From assembly GCA_040768665.1 (NCBI GenBank), contig JAXGMN010000009.1, forward strand, positions 186,001 through 250,000: 64,000 nucleotides of DNA, written 5' to 3'. Made by a program: the position numbers and the translations under genes. This document shows positions 45,349-54,578 of the stretch, piece by piece. Source of the stretch: JABWBD01 sp040768665 (lineage in GTDB: Bacteria > Planctomycetota > Planctomycetia > Pirellulales > Thermoguttaceae). The notes beneath the pieces were generated by a model. The model did not search any database and was not told the origin of the DNA. It saw only the letters and a list, made by a program, of their open reading frames with translations. How positions within the stretch are numbered: position 1 is the first letter of the stretch; every line of letters starts with the position of its first letter.

Positions 45349-47472
45349 CTATTCCGTCGGTATCTCCATCTCCCGCCGCTCGATCTTTTTCGGCAACTCA
45401 ACCCACTCGGCGGTGCCCACCAATCCGGTCTTGCTCATATCGATCGGGGTGAAGCCGATCTCAAGCGCCGGGGAGTCCTGGGGCACATTGAAATCGCCCG
45501 CCGCCGGATCGGCGAATTTCGGGTCGGCGGCGATCGAGCCCTTGTCGTGGCCTTTCTCTTGCCATTTGGCGAGGGTCAGCCCGCCGGGGAACTGGAGCGG
45601 CTTGCCGGAACCATCCCAGTAGCAGTTGCTTTGGAGCGTGAAGTTGTCGTTCGACCAGTTGCCGCCGAGCATGGGAACACCGTCGCTGTAGACGATGTTT
45701 TTCTCGACCGTGAACGACGAATGTTCCTCCTGCCGGCTGCGGATGATCTGGCCGCGTGTGGCGGACAGGGCCAGGACGTTGTTGCGGACCGTGTTTTCCT
45801 TGCCGTAGTGCTGGTGAAAGGCCCCGTCCTTCACGCGATACACCACGTTGTTCTCCATGAGAATTCCGCTGCTGCCCTCGTCGGTGTACAGGCCCCAGCC
45901 GCCGTAGGAATACGACAGCACGTCGTGAATCCGGTTGTAGCGGAGCCTGGTGCCGGGCGACAGGCCGAGGCAGTAGACCCCGCCCATATCGCTCAGTTCG
46001 CCCCAGCCGAGATGATGGATATGGTTGTACTCGACGAGGTTGTGATTGGCCGACGAGGGAGCGTAGCCCCAGCTCCAGCCCACCGACACGCCGGTGTAGA
46101 AGAAGTCGCAGATGTCGTTGTGCATGATCCGGTTGTGCGAACTCTTGCCAATCCAGACGCCGATGCCCGCCGGGTAGACGTGGCCGCCGTCGTGGATGAA
46201 GCAATTGGTCACCTCGTTCCGCTCGGCACGCACGGCTGCTTCTTCCGGCAGCGACATATCGCCGAGCCGCACCCCGCCCGCGCCCAGGTCGTGGATGTGG
46301 CACTGCACCACGCGGTTGTCCTGGCAGCCGAGTTGCAACCAGAGGCCGTAGCCGCTGGTGTGGGCCACTTCGCATCGGTCGAACAGACAATCCCGCGCCC
46401 CGCGGGCGTAGACGGCCGCCGTGTCGAGCGACGCCGCGGCCTGGCCGTCGACGGTTTCCGCCTCCGGCATGGTCCAATCGGTATGCTGGAACGAGAGCCC
46501 TTCAAATCGTAAATAGTCGATGAACTTCCCGGCGGCCGGGTCGCCCTCCAGACGCAGCAGGTCCCGCGGCCTGGCGGCGACCGCTTCGGCCGACTGCATC
46601 GCTTCGCCGGGGCGGGGATAATAGCTGAGCACGCCCGTCTTGCGATCCAGGTACCACTCGCTTGGCGCGTCGAGCCCTTCGCGGACATACTTGGCGTAGT
46701 ACCGCTGATTCTTTTCCCAGTAGCCCATCGGCCAGCCGCTGGGGGCAGTGAACTCAACGAGACGTTTATCCGTGTCGAGCGACTTGATGCGGTGCAGCGA
46801 CGCGGTCCAGGAGTGGTAGACGGCCACTATGGCATCGCCAAGGTTCGACCACTGCTGGAGGTCGTCGTTCTCATAACAGATGGAGTCCTTCGTCTCGCGG
46901 TCTTTTCGCGCGGCCCCGCGGTCTTTGTAGGGCTGTCCCGGGCCGGCCGAGCGAAAGTAGCCTTCGTTGGGCAGCCGAGCCGGGGTGCACCGGCGGCCGT
47001 TGACCCAAAGTTCCCGGAAGTACCAATCGCCTTGCTTGACCTCGGGGATGGTGGTCTGCCAGAGCGGCCCCTCGGCTTTTTGCCAGCCGCCGAGGATCAC
47101 TCCGCCGCTCAGGACGGCCGTCTCCCCGGGCCAGGCGGCGTATGTGATTGGCGTCTGCTCGGTGCCGGAATCTTCGGGGGTGAACACGACCGGTTCGGCA
47201 ATTCGATACGTTCCACCGCGAATGACGACCCGAAGCGGCTCGGTGAGCGGGCCCTGCGCCTTGAGCTTCCGGATTGCGTCGCGGGCGGCCTGAATCGTGG
47301 CAAACGGTCCATCCTTGCCGTCAGCGCTGGCCTGCGCCGCCTTGCCCGACCAGGCATCGTTCCCGCCTGGGGCCACATAGAACGTGGCTTTTTCAGGTTC
47401 GCCGGCCGAGGCGCAAGAGACGGAAAAGACTATGAACAGAGCTTGGAAAACGCACATCCTCCGGATCGACAT
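45349..47472 (-). CDS. secreted right-handed beta-helix protein (polysaccharide lyase/hydrolase-like)
   Basis: An exported 707-residue protein. A signal peptide (MSIRRMCVFQALFIVFSVSC ASA-type end) is followed by ATFYVAPGGNDAWSGKAAQA, a typical start of right-handed beta-helix repeat proteins, and AARDAIRKLK. The second half is a run of parallel beta-helix coils (DCLFDRCEVAHTSGYGLWLQ; NRVVQCHIHDLGAGGVRLGD; RNNVLALSATRGQIIRSR). Such proteins are often lyases or glycosidases acting on uronic acid- or sulfate-rich glycans. The reaction here is unknown. GAAAGGAACC precedes the ATG. Its 3' half lies inside the tandem duplication, and this right copy is the intact one. Confidence 0.82.
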   Translation of the reverse strand: MSIRRMCVFQALFIVFSVSCASAGEPEKATFYVAPGGNDAWSGKAAQASADGKDGPFATIQAARDAIRKLKAQGPLTEPLRVVIRGGTYRIAEPVVFTPEDSGTEQTPITYAAWPGETAVLSGGVILGGWQKAEGPLWQTTIPEVKQGDWYFRELWVNGRRCTPARLPNEGYFRSAGPGQPYKDRGAARKDRETKDSICYENDDLQQWSNLGDAIVAVYHSWTASLHRIKSLDTDKRLVEFTAPSGWPMGYWEKNQRYYAKYVREGLDAPSEWYLDRKTGVLSYYPRPGEAMQSAEAVAARPRDLLRLEGDPAAGKFIDYLRFEGLSFQHTDWTMPEAETVDGQAAASLDTAAVYARGARDCLFDRCEVAHTSGYGLWLQLGCQDNRVVQCHIHDLGAGGVRLGDMSLPEEAAVRAERNEVTNCFIHDGGHVYPAGIGVWIGKSSHNRIMHNDICDFFYTGVSVGWSWGYAPSSANHNLVEYNHIHHLGWGELSDMGGVYCLGLSPGTRLRYNRIHDVLSYSYGGWGLYTDEGSSGILMENNVVYRVKDGAFHQHYGKENTVRNNVLALSATRGQIIRSRQEEHSSFTVEKNIVYSDGVPMLGGNWSNDNFTLQSNCYWDGSGKPLQFPGGLTLAKWQEKGHDKGSIAADPKFADPAAGDFNVPQDSPALEIGFTPIDMSKTGLVGTAEWVELPKKIERREMEIPTE

Positions 47473-47924
47473 GGCAGGTTCCTTTCGTAGTGGGAGGCGT
47501 AGACGGTGGTATCGAGGCTGCCGTTGTTGTAGCTCAACCGGGAGCGATTGTCATCACTTGGGCAGGTAGCACCGAAGGGGACACCCGGGGCAGCTCCAGA
47601 AACGCAGATCGGTGCGTACCCTTGGAATTCCCCCGGAACTCAGGCTGCTGCCCGCGGGCTGCTATAACGCATACACCTCGCCGTGTTTGGCAGGCAAGGC
47701 GCTTTCCGCCGCGGACGACGCTGTTGCCACGTTCCATTGAATAACGGGACGTTCTGGACGTTCTGGCATTCCCGGGATACAGTAGAACGTCGGATCCACC
47801 CCGAGGACGTCTTCATCCTGGTGCCGGAAGGGGTGTTCACGCGAGTCAAACAGTAGGACAAGGTGGAGAACGTGAAATCAGGAGTTCTACTGAAGCAGGA
47901 CGAGCATTTCCGGAGGATTATGCC
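47473..47924. other. divergent intergenic region
   Basis: About 450 bases between the beta-helix and DUF1559 genes. I see no hairpin family member and no recognisable coding frame. Confidence 0.4.
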
Positions 47925-48899
47925 GTGCAGTTCAGCATGTTGAAGTTGCTGTTGCTGGTTGCGGTGATCGCACTCTCCTTGGCCACCTTCGGAGTATGGG
48001 GCATTGCGATTACCATATTCCTGGTCGTTCAGGCAGTCTGGATTCGGCGTGCTGCAGACCGCGTGGCGCTCGTTGCAGTATGGGGTCTGGCTTTCGTTAT
48101 CGGCAGTTGCGTGATACACGGCCACCGGGAACTCGCCTGGCTCTCGCACTGCCGGAATAACCTCAAAGCCATTGGCCTGGCACTGCACAACTATCATCAG
48201 CAGTACGGCCAATTTCCGCCGCAGCACGTCGCGGATGCGGAAGGTCGTCCGATGCACAGTTGGCGAGTGTTGATTCTACCGTATCTTGGTGAACCGAAAG
48301 CCTCGAACGTGTATTCGCAGTATCGTTTCGACGAACCCTGGAACGGACCAAATAACCGGAAGCTCGCCATTGAGGCTGTTGAGAACTTTCGGTGTTGGAC
48401 TACGAATGCTGCGGAACCTGACGCCCCCCTGACCACTCACTACGTGGCTGTCACGGGGCCGGGCACGGCTTGGCCTGGACCGACGGGCTCGCGTGTGGAA
48501 GACATTTCCGATGGATGCAACAACACGGTTCTGCTCGTGGAGATCGCCGCCTCGGACATCCATTGGATGGAGCCTCGTGACGTAACGCTCGAGGAGGCGC
48601 TATCGGGCCATAATGGGAAGTGCGCGGTGCCGTCGTCGCATCATTATATGGAAAGGACGTACTTCTTCTTCGCCACCTACCCGCTGAAGGGTAATGTGTT
48701 GACCGCCGATGGCTCTTGCCATTGCCTGGAGGATCAGCCCTCGCGCAATGACCTCACCGCCTTGTTGAGCATTGACGGTGGGGAGTCGATCAACCACGAT
48801 GGCGTTTTTGGGTGGCATCGGGCGACATCAAGGCTGGACACGATTCGATGTATGAGTTTTGCGCTATACCTGGTCTTCTTGCTCTTGCTGGTGCTGTAG
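47925..48899 (+). CDS. DUF1559-type pilin-like protein with extra membrane helices
   Basis: A 324-residue protein. Hydrophobic segments lie at residues about 5-38 (LLLLVAVIALSLATFGVWGI) and 45-65. The DUF1559 core follows: SHCRNNLKAIGLALHNYHQQ, QFPPQHVADAEGRPMHSWRV, LILPYLGE, DGCNNTVLLVEIA. It ends in a last hydrophobic helix. DUF1559 proteins are abundant in planctomycetes and usually begin with a type IV pilin-like leader. This one lacks the classical prepilin site and is membrane-anchored at both ends, which is unusual. The start is a GTG with GGAGGATTATGCC upstream. Function unknown. Confidence 0.8.
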   Translation: MQFSMLKLLLLVAVIALSLATFGVWGIAITIFLVVQAVWIRRAADRVALVAVWGLAFVIGSCVIHGHRELAWLSHCRNNLKAIGLALHNYHQQYGQFPPQHVADAEGRPMHSWRVLILPYLGEPKASNVYSQYRFDEPWNGPNNRKLAIEAVENFRCWTTNAAEPDAPLTTHYVAVTGPGTAWPGPTGSRVEDISDGCNNTVLLVEIAASDIHWMEPRDVTLEEALSGHNGKCAVPSSHHYMERTYFFFATYPLKGNVLTADGSCHCLEDQPSRNDLTALLSIDGGESINHDGVFGWHRATSRLDTIRCMSFALYLVFLLLLVL

Positions 48900-49154
48900 C
48901 CGTCAGCCGCGAGAGAAGGAAATATGAGGAAGGCCGCTAGCAAAGACGTTCAGTTCAACTATCACGATCAGAAGTAGAACCTCCGCATGGACTTCCTGGT
49001 GTGATTCCAATCGCGCCCGGGGCACAGGAAGGCAGAAGGCGGCTGCCTTCGCCTCCTTCTCCTTCCTGCACTCCCTTGACTGCCCAATTCTTCCGTCCTA
49101 GACTCGGCACCCATGGGAACTCCAATTTCCCACCACTTCAAGGAGATGCCCACC

Positions 49155-52100
49155 ATGACCGGCCGATCGGACCGAAGACGACCCGCGATCGCTTTTCTGT
49201 TCCTGATGGTGGCCTCGATCGCCGAGCACCCGACGCGTGCCGCGGGGGCCGACGTGTCCGCACGGGTGGCAGTCCTGGCCCACGGACTGCCGAACATGGA
49301 TCGCGCGGTCACCGAGGCCGTTGTCCAATCGCTGCGCCGCTCCGGTTTCGAGGTCGCAAGCCTCTCGGCCGACGACGTCTGCGATCCAACTCGCCTCTCG
49401 GCGCAAGAATTCTTCCTCTACGTGATTCCTCATGCCGACGGCTACCCCGCCAAAGGCGCCGATGCCCTCACCGCCTATCTGCACACGAAGGGCAACTTGC
49501 TGGTGCTGGGCACTCCCTTCTGCCGCCCGCTCTGGAAACACCAGAACCAGTGGGTTGGCCAGATGCAGATTCGGGAGGCGATCGCGCAGCAGAAGCCGGA
49601 TCGAATCCTCTTCGATTTCGACGACCGCGCCACGCCCGCGGGCTGGACGCGCCATCGCACAACTCCCAGGCCGTCAAGGATCGAGGTTGTGGCGGGCGGG
49701 GCGGAGGGCACGGCGGCGTGTCTGAAGATGACCATCGACTATGAAAGCGGCACGCCCGACGGTTGGGGCACTGCGCTGGAGCCGGCGGCCGGCCGCTCGG
49801 GCGGAATGCTGTGTTTTTGGGCCAAAGGCGACGGCCGCACGGCGCGCCTGGCCGTGCGCCTGGTCCATGGCGAGAAACCCGAGGATCGCGGCATCGCCGT
49901 GGTCTCGCTCACCAGAGACTGGCAACACTACGCGCTGCGCCCTCAGGACTTCCGCGTCCTGGGACAGGCAGATCCTTACCAGGCGCGGCGGGTGGAGTTC
50001 GTGCTCGTCAATCGAGACATCACGCCTTTCGTGGCCGACGGCGAGCACTCGATCTGGATCGATCAGATCGGCACTGCCCCGATCCCGTTCTCTGCCTCGG
50101 CCGACCTGGAACGCGAGAGGCTGCCTTTGGTGGAAACGCTGTCGCCGGGCTACAAAACGTATCCTCTGCACGAGATCGCCAGCCTGGAAGTCGTGCCGGG
50201 TCAGGCGATTCTCTCCGACATCCGTCTTCCGGTACCCCGCGAGGCTGCCTCGTGTTACGCGCGGCCCGAAGGCAAAGGGTTTCCGTGCGGCTACCGGTGG
50301 CGGTGGATCCCGCTGGTGCAGGCCCGCGACCGCAGCGGCGTCGATCGCGGCACGCCCATCTGGATGCTCTTGAACCGCGGCCCCTTGCCCGACGACCCGG
50401 CCTTCACCGATGCCGTAGCCCGCCTGGCCGGCGACGCGCCGCGGATGCCGTCCTTCGAGGGCTCGGTGTGCGCGGTCTGTGCCATCTCAGACTCCGAGAC
50501 CCTGACTTCGATCGCCGGCACCAGCCTGCTGGGCGACTTGGCGCGGCGGATTCGCCGGGGGCTGTTCTTCTCCCATGCGGGCGCGGAACAGTTCTCGTAT
50601 TGGCCCGGCGAAGACATTCGACTCGGCGCGAAGGCCGTGAATCAGGGCATCGAACCCGCCGCGGTCGACGTCCGCGTCCGGGTTTGTCCAGCCTCGGGCG
50701 GGGCCGCCGTCTTTCAGCGCGAGGCGACTATTGAGATTCCGGCCGGCCGCTGCGCCTCCGCGGCCTTCCATTGGTCTGCACCGCGGCTGACGGCCGACCG
50801 CTACACCGTGACCGCCGAACTCGTACATCAAGGTGCGGTAATCGACGTCATCCGGCATGAGTTGGGCGTCCTCTCGGCGGAAAAGCCGCCGCGCGACGCG
50901 TTCGTGACGGTGCAAGGCGGCGATTTCCGGCTCGAGGGCAAGCCCTGGTACCCGGTGGGAGTGAACTACTGGCCGCGCTACGCCATCGGCCTGGAGTGCG
51001 CGGACTACGTCTACCACTGGCTCACTCCCGGCTTCTACAACCCCGAACAAGTCGAGCGCGATCTGGCCCAACTGGAGTCGCTGGGGGCGAACTTCCTGGC
51101 GATTCGCGTCCATGCCGAGAACGATCGGCGGACGATCCTGGATTTTCTCCGCCGGGCCGGCCACCACGGCATGCGCGTGTTCGTTTTCGTCTCGACGCAC
51201 GTTATCACCGACGACCCGCACTACTTCCAGGGCATCATGATGCCCTTCCATTTCCAGCTCGAGGCTGTCGACGACTTCATTCGCTCCACGCGTCTGGCCG
51301 ACAATCCGACCTTGATGGGCTGGGATCTGATCTGGGAGCCGGCAGGCTGGGTGTTCAGCGACAACGTGCAGTCCTTCGGCTGGAAGGGGGATCGCTGCTA
51401 TCGGAACCGTTGGGACGAGGACTGGGCCCGCTGGATCGACCAGCGCTACGGGACGCTGGCCAACGCCGAGGCCGACTGGGGCATGCGCGCTCCGCGCCGC
51501 GGCGACCAGGTCACATCTCCTTCCGGCGACCAACTTCGCGAGGACGGCCCCTGGCGCGTGATGGTGGCCGCTTACCGCCGCTTCATGGACAATCTCATGA
51601 GCCGCTATTGGAACGACGCCGTGCGCAAGCTGCGGCGGATCGATCCCAACCACCTGATTAGCTTCCGACAGGGCAATCTCCCGTCGTTCGACTTCACGCT
51701 CACGGCCACGCCCAAGCACGTGGATTTCTTCGCCATGGAAGGCTACAGCTTCCGCCCCGGCACGTCGGGCGAGGCCACGGCCGGTTTCATCAACCGCTAC
51801 ATTCCCTACGCGACGAAGGGAAAGCCCTACCTGTGGATCGAATTCGGCTCAAACGTTTGGGATCGCAACACCATGCAGGTTACCCCCGAGACGATCGAAG
51901 CTCAGGCCGCCGCTCACGAAATGATCTATCGGCTGGCTCTTTCGGGCGGCGCCAACGGCGCGGCGCCTTGGTGGTGGGCCGGGGGCTACCGGGTGAGCGA
52001 GCGGAGCGACTACGGGATCATTAATCCCGACGGCACGCTCCGCCCCAGCGGCAGGCTGCTGGAGGAGTACGCCCGCCGCTTCAGAGCACCCCGCACGGCG

Positions 52101-52712
52101 CTGCGGCCCGACGTCTGGTTCACACTCGACCGCGACGCGCACAGTGCGGCCCACTACCGCGCTGCTCGCCATGAGGGCGCCGCGGCCTTCCAGAAAGCAG
52201 CCGCCGAAGGCCGGACGCTGGGCATCCGCAGCCCGGCCACCGGAACCACCTCGGCCGACACGCCGCTCTTGGCAGTGGGCAACACGCTCTACAACGGCCG
52301 CAACCCGCCCAAGTATCTCGACGCCGAGTTCAACGACTTCGCGATCAAGGTCGGCGATGGTCCTTGGATCGAGGTGTCCGACGGAGCGCGGCTTCACGTG
52401 CCGGCCGGGCAACCGGTGCGTGCCACGGCGTCGGTCGGCAACCTCCAGGAGGCAACCTGGCTTGCACCGGCCCGCTGCGCCGGCAAACCCGGCGGGGTCT
52501 ACCTGGCCGCGACCAGCGACTCTCAGCTCCAGTTCAAACAGGCTATTCCCAAGGACACGGCCTGGCTGGAAGATACCGATTTTGGCGACGGTTTTCTGCT
52601 GGCCCGCAGCGTGGACGCGCCGACGCGGGTCGAGCTGCAAATGACCGCCGAAGGCCGGGCCTGGTTTGGCGAAAAACGGCGTTTCACGTTGGAGCCATCG
52701 GCCGAGAAATAG
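49155..52712 (+). CDS. large secreted GH-A clan-like glycoside hydrolase
   Basis: An exported protein of 1,185 residues. A signal peptide covers residues 1-32. The N-terminal half has beta-rich regions and a ligand-binding-like part (residues about 140-320). A catalytic TIM-barrel-like domain spans roughly residues 595-960: GGDFRLEGKPWYPVGVNYWP opens it, the acid/base glutamate is probably in DLIWEPAGWVF, and the nucleophile in PYLWIEFGSNVWD. It ends with a beta domain (GGVYLAATSDSQLQFKQAIP). This resembles GH5/GH42-related enzymes, but I cannot assign a GH family. I chose the ATG at 49155 because AAGGAG precedes it; an ATG at 49113 is in frame. Confidence 0.75.
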   Translation: MTGRSDRRRPAIAFLFLMVASIAEHPTRAAGADVSARVAVLAHGLPNMDRAVTEAVVQSLRRSGFEVASLSADDVCDPTRLSAQEFFLYVIPHADGYPAKGADALTAYLHTKGNLLVLGTPFCRPLWKHQNQWVGQMQIREAIAQQKPDRILFDFDDRATPAGWTRHRTTPRPSRIEVVAGGAEGTAACLKMTIDYESGTPDGWGTALEPAAGRSGGMLCFWAKGDGRTARLAVRLVHGEKPEDRGIAVVSLTRDWQHYALRPQDFRVLGQADPYQARRVEFVLVNRDITPFVADGEHSIWIDQIGTAPIPFSASADLERERLPLVETLSPGYKTYPLHEIASLEVVPGQAILSDIRLPVPREAASCYARPEGKGFPCGYRWRWIPLVQARDRSGVDRGTPIWMLLNRGPLPDDPAFTDAVARLAGDAPRMPSFEGSVCAVCAISDSETLTSIAGTSLLGDLARRIRRGLFFSHAGAEQFSYWPGEDIRLGAKAVNQGIEPAAVDVRVRVCPASGGAAVFQREATIEIPAGRCASAAFHWSAPRLTADRYTVTAELVHQGAVIDVIRHELGVLSAEKPPRDAFVTVQGGDFRLEGKPWYPVGVNYWPRYAIGLECADYVYHWLTPGFYNPEQVERDLAQLESLGANFLAIRVHAENDRRTILDFLRRAGHHGMRVFVFVSTHVITDDPHYFQGIMMPFHFQLEAVDDFIRSTRLADNPTLMGWDLIWEPAGWVFSDNVQSFGWKGDRCYRNRWDEDWARWIDQRYGTLANAEADWGMRAPRRGDQVTSPSGDQLREDGPWRVMVAAYRRFMDNLMSRYWNDAVRKLRRIDPNHLISFRQGNLPSFDFTLTATPKHVDFFAMEGYSFRPGTSGEATAGFINRYIPYATKGKPYLWIEFGSNVWDRNTMQVTPETIEAQAAAHEMIYRLALSGGANGAAPWWWAGGYRVSERSDYGIINPDGTLRPSGRLLEEYARRFRAPRTALRPDVWFTLDRDAHSAAHYRAARHEGAAAFQKAAAEGRTLGIRSPATGTTSADTPLLAVGNTLYNGRNPPKYLDAEFNDFAIKVGDGPWIEVSDGARLHVPAGQPVRATASVGNLQEATWLAPARCAGKPGGVYLAATSDSQLQFKQAIPKDTAWLEDTDFGDGFLLARSVDAPTRVELQMTAEGRAWFGEKRRFTLEPSAEK

Positions 52713-52926
52713 CTACAGGGAAGCCTGACGTGCCGGGCCAATCCCCTGGAGCCAACGACGACGGGCTGATAGTGGCAGCATTTTACCAATTCGAGCTCGA
52801 TCTGATGACCACCGGGTGTCACCGTGGTATAATCAGAGGGTGGGTGGCGTTGAACGCGCGAACCTGTGGCGGGAGGCGTTGGCACGCTTCGACGCGCACT
52901 TCGGTCTAACAATCGGGCACGCAGCG

Positions 52927-53406
52927 ATGACCACGTACGAAACATCGGCCATGGTGCAGGCGGAGGGGGAAGTGCGCGTCGTTGGCGTGCCACTTGCCCC
53001 GGGAACCGAGGTCGAAGTGACCATCAGCCCAAAGCAAAGACCAACGTCCTCCAAACAACCGGTGTACGACGAACTGGAGGAAGTTTACCGCCAGTGCCGC
53101 GCTGGGGACTGGGACGCGCATGGGGCCGAGCCGGTTGACGCGGAGACGTTGCGAAACGCGCGGCGGTTTATCGAGGCGCTTCCGGCGGGCTATCCGCTGC
53201 CGTCCGTCGGCGCCGAGCCCGACGGCCAGATCACACTGGAGTGGTATCGGGCGACGAACTGGCTGTTGACCGTGAGCGTCAGCCGCGATGGAACGCTCTA
53301 CTACGCCGCACTGCTAGGCGAGGAAGACCCTCGCGGCACTTGCCGTTTCGAGGGGGAAGTCCCGGAGACGACTCTCTACTGGATCCGCCGAGTTTCCGCG
53401 CCGTGA
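52927..53406 (+). CDS. conserved hypothetical protein, first gene of a two-gene module
   Basis: A 159-residue soluble protein with no signal peptide. The segment LEEVYRQCRAGDWDAHGAEP, then AETLRNARRFIEALPAGYPL and PSVGAEPDGQITLEWYRATN, recurs in hypothetical proteins of planctomycetes and other phyla as far as I recall. No function is known. The N-terminal 40 residues (TTYETSAMVQAEGEVRVVGV) resemble an antitoxin-like beta region, which is only an impression. Its stop and the next gene's ATG share a base (TGATG), so the two are translationally coupled. Confidence 0.7.
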   Translation: MTTYETSAMVQAEGEVRVVGVPLAPGTEVEVTISPKQRPTSSKQPVYDELEEVYRQCRAGDWDAHGAEPVDAETLRNARRFIEALPAGYPLPSVGAEPDGQITLEWYRATNWLLTVSVSRDGTLYYAALLGEEDPRGTCRFEGEVPETTLYWIRRVSAP

Positions 53407-53822
53407 TGGACCCCAGCCACATACCGCCTATCGCCGCCGACGAACTGCTGGCGCGGTTCATCACGCAAGCGAAACAGTTTCGGCCTGGCGATCAGACCGT
53501 GAAGCCCGATCTGTTCATCTCCTTTCGCCTGACGCAGTTGTCATTGACCCGACATCGCGAGGCGACTGCGGAGGAATAGTGGGCCGTCGGGCGCGAGGTA
53601 GCGGCCTTGCGGCAGCAGACGCTCTACGGACGCTCCGATATCAAAGCCTCCGATTGCGCTATTGGTCCCCTGTCGATCGTACCGGATCCGGTTCTGCCCC
53701 CGGACTCCCCGTACAATCCGAATCATGCCAACATCACCGGATTTCCAACCGCGAAGCCGGACCAAAAGGCGCTTGCTATCAAGATTGCCCATAAAGCGTC
53801 CAATCGCATTTCGCCACCGTAA
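53406..53822 (+). pseudogene. conserved hypothetical protein, second gene of the module, with in-frame TAG
   Basis: The frame starts at the ATG overlapping the previous stop: MDPSHIPPIAADELLARFIT, then SFRLTQLSLTRHREATAEE. A TAG at 53577-53579 follows. The same frame then continues without a break: WAVGREVAALRQQTLYGRSD, PNHANITGFPTAKPDQKALA, IKIAHKASNRISPP, stop at 53822. The part after TAG matches the conserved C-terminal half (HANITGWP-like motif) of the same family. So either a single nonsense mutation has truncated the gene, or the TAG is read through or is a sequencing error. Full length would be 138 residues. No toxin or enzyme function is established. Confidence 0.7.
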
Positions 53823-53844
53823 GGCACAGGCAAGCATTTTTCAG

Positions 53845-54525
53845 ATGCGGGAAACGGGGCAGAACGAGCAGGCGATCGCGGCGGCTTGGGATCATGGAGA
53901 CGCACGGGCATTTGACACACGGCGCCGCCGGTGGAATGGCAGCGGTCGAAAACCGGTTGTTTCGGAAGAGACCGTGCAGTGGACCACCAGTTTCCCCGAG
54001 TGGGCCGATCCCAAAAGGCAGGAGGAGAGCGACCGGCAGTTCGTGGAAAGGCTGAAAGCGGGTGCCCCATCCCAAGACCTTCGCGCCCCACAGCAGGTGA
54101 AAGCTCGCGAGCGGTTGCGCCGGGATCAGAAAGCGTATTCGCCGGAGGAATTGCGCGAGATCGAATCGCTCTACCAGGTCGCCAACCGGCAATGGCAGAC
54201 CGAGGAAGCGCGGAACAGCCTGAAAACGCTGATCGAGAAGTACAAGAAGGCGAACCGAACGGGCTGCGCCATCCTTTACCTGGGGCAGATGAGCGGCGGC
54301 GAGGAGCAGGTTGATTATCTGAAGCAGGCGATCGCCGACTTTGGCGATTGTTTCTACGGCGACGGCGTGCAGGTGGGCGCGCTGGCAAGGTATTTCTTGG
54401 GGCACGCGTATCTCAAGAGCGGCAAGGCCGACGAAGCCAAGGCCCTGTTCGAGGAAATCCGACGCGACTACCCTGACTCCGTGGACCATAGCGGCAGGTC
54501 GCTGGTCGAGCAGTTGCCGATGTGA
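53845..54525 (+). CDS. TPR-like hypothetical protein
   Basis: A 226-residue protein. Residues 1-90 are charged and poorly structured. Residues about 95-225 are helical, with TPR-like features: YSPEELREIESLYQVANRQW, ARNSLKTLIEKYKKANRTGC, GALARYFLGHAYLKSGKADE, AKALFEEIRRDYPDSVDHSG. There is no clear signal peptide, and the N-terminus may have been lost, since homologous planctomycete proteins tend to be exported. A possible start is the ATG at 53845. Function unknown; it could bind other proteins. Confidence 0.55.
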   Translation: MRETGQNEQAIAAAWDHGDARAFDTRRRRWNGSGRKPVVSEETVQWTTSFPEWADPKRQEESDRQFVERLKAGAPSQDLRAPQQVKARERLRRDQKAYSPEELREIESLYQVANRQWQTEEARNSLKTLIEKYKKANRTGCAILYLGQMSGGEEQVDYLKQAIADFGDCFYGDGVQVGALARYFLGHAYLKSGKADEAKALFEEIRRDYPDSVDHSGRSLVEQLPM

Positions 54526-54578
54526 GACGCCGCGTCGACCGAAGCTGAGAGCCCGCAGGAGTCGGATGCTCCGTTGGC

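Larger units (their letters stand above)
44639..46413. repeat. tandem duplication of 1,775 bp, right unit
   Basis: Second unit, starting at GGCCGCCGTG (44639) and ending before GGCCGCCGTG at 46414. The two units have the same net length but differ by many single-base changes and small indels, including in the MITE and GTPase parts. Confidence 0.85.

Noticed and set aside
42864..46423. Tandem repeat as a CRISPR or satellite array
   Set aside because: There are only two units of 1.8 kb containing gene fragments, with no short spaced repeats; I saw no CRISPR array anywhere in the window.
48900..49154. Longer start (49113) for the large glycosidase
   Set aside because: In frame, but AAGGAG lies right before the ATG at 49155, which also gives a normal signal peptide.
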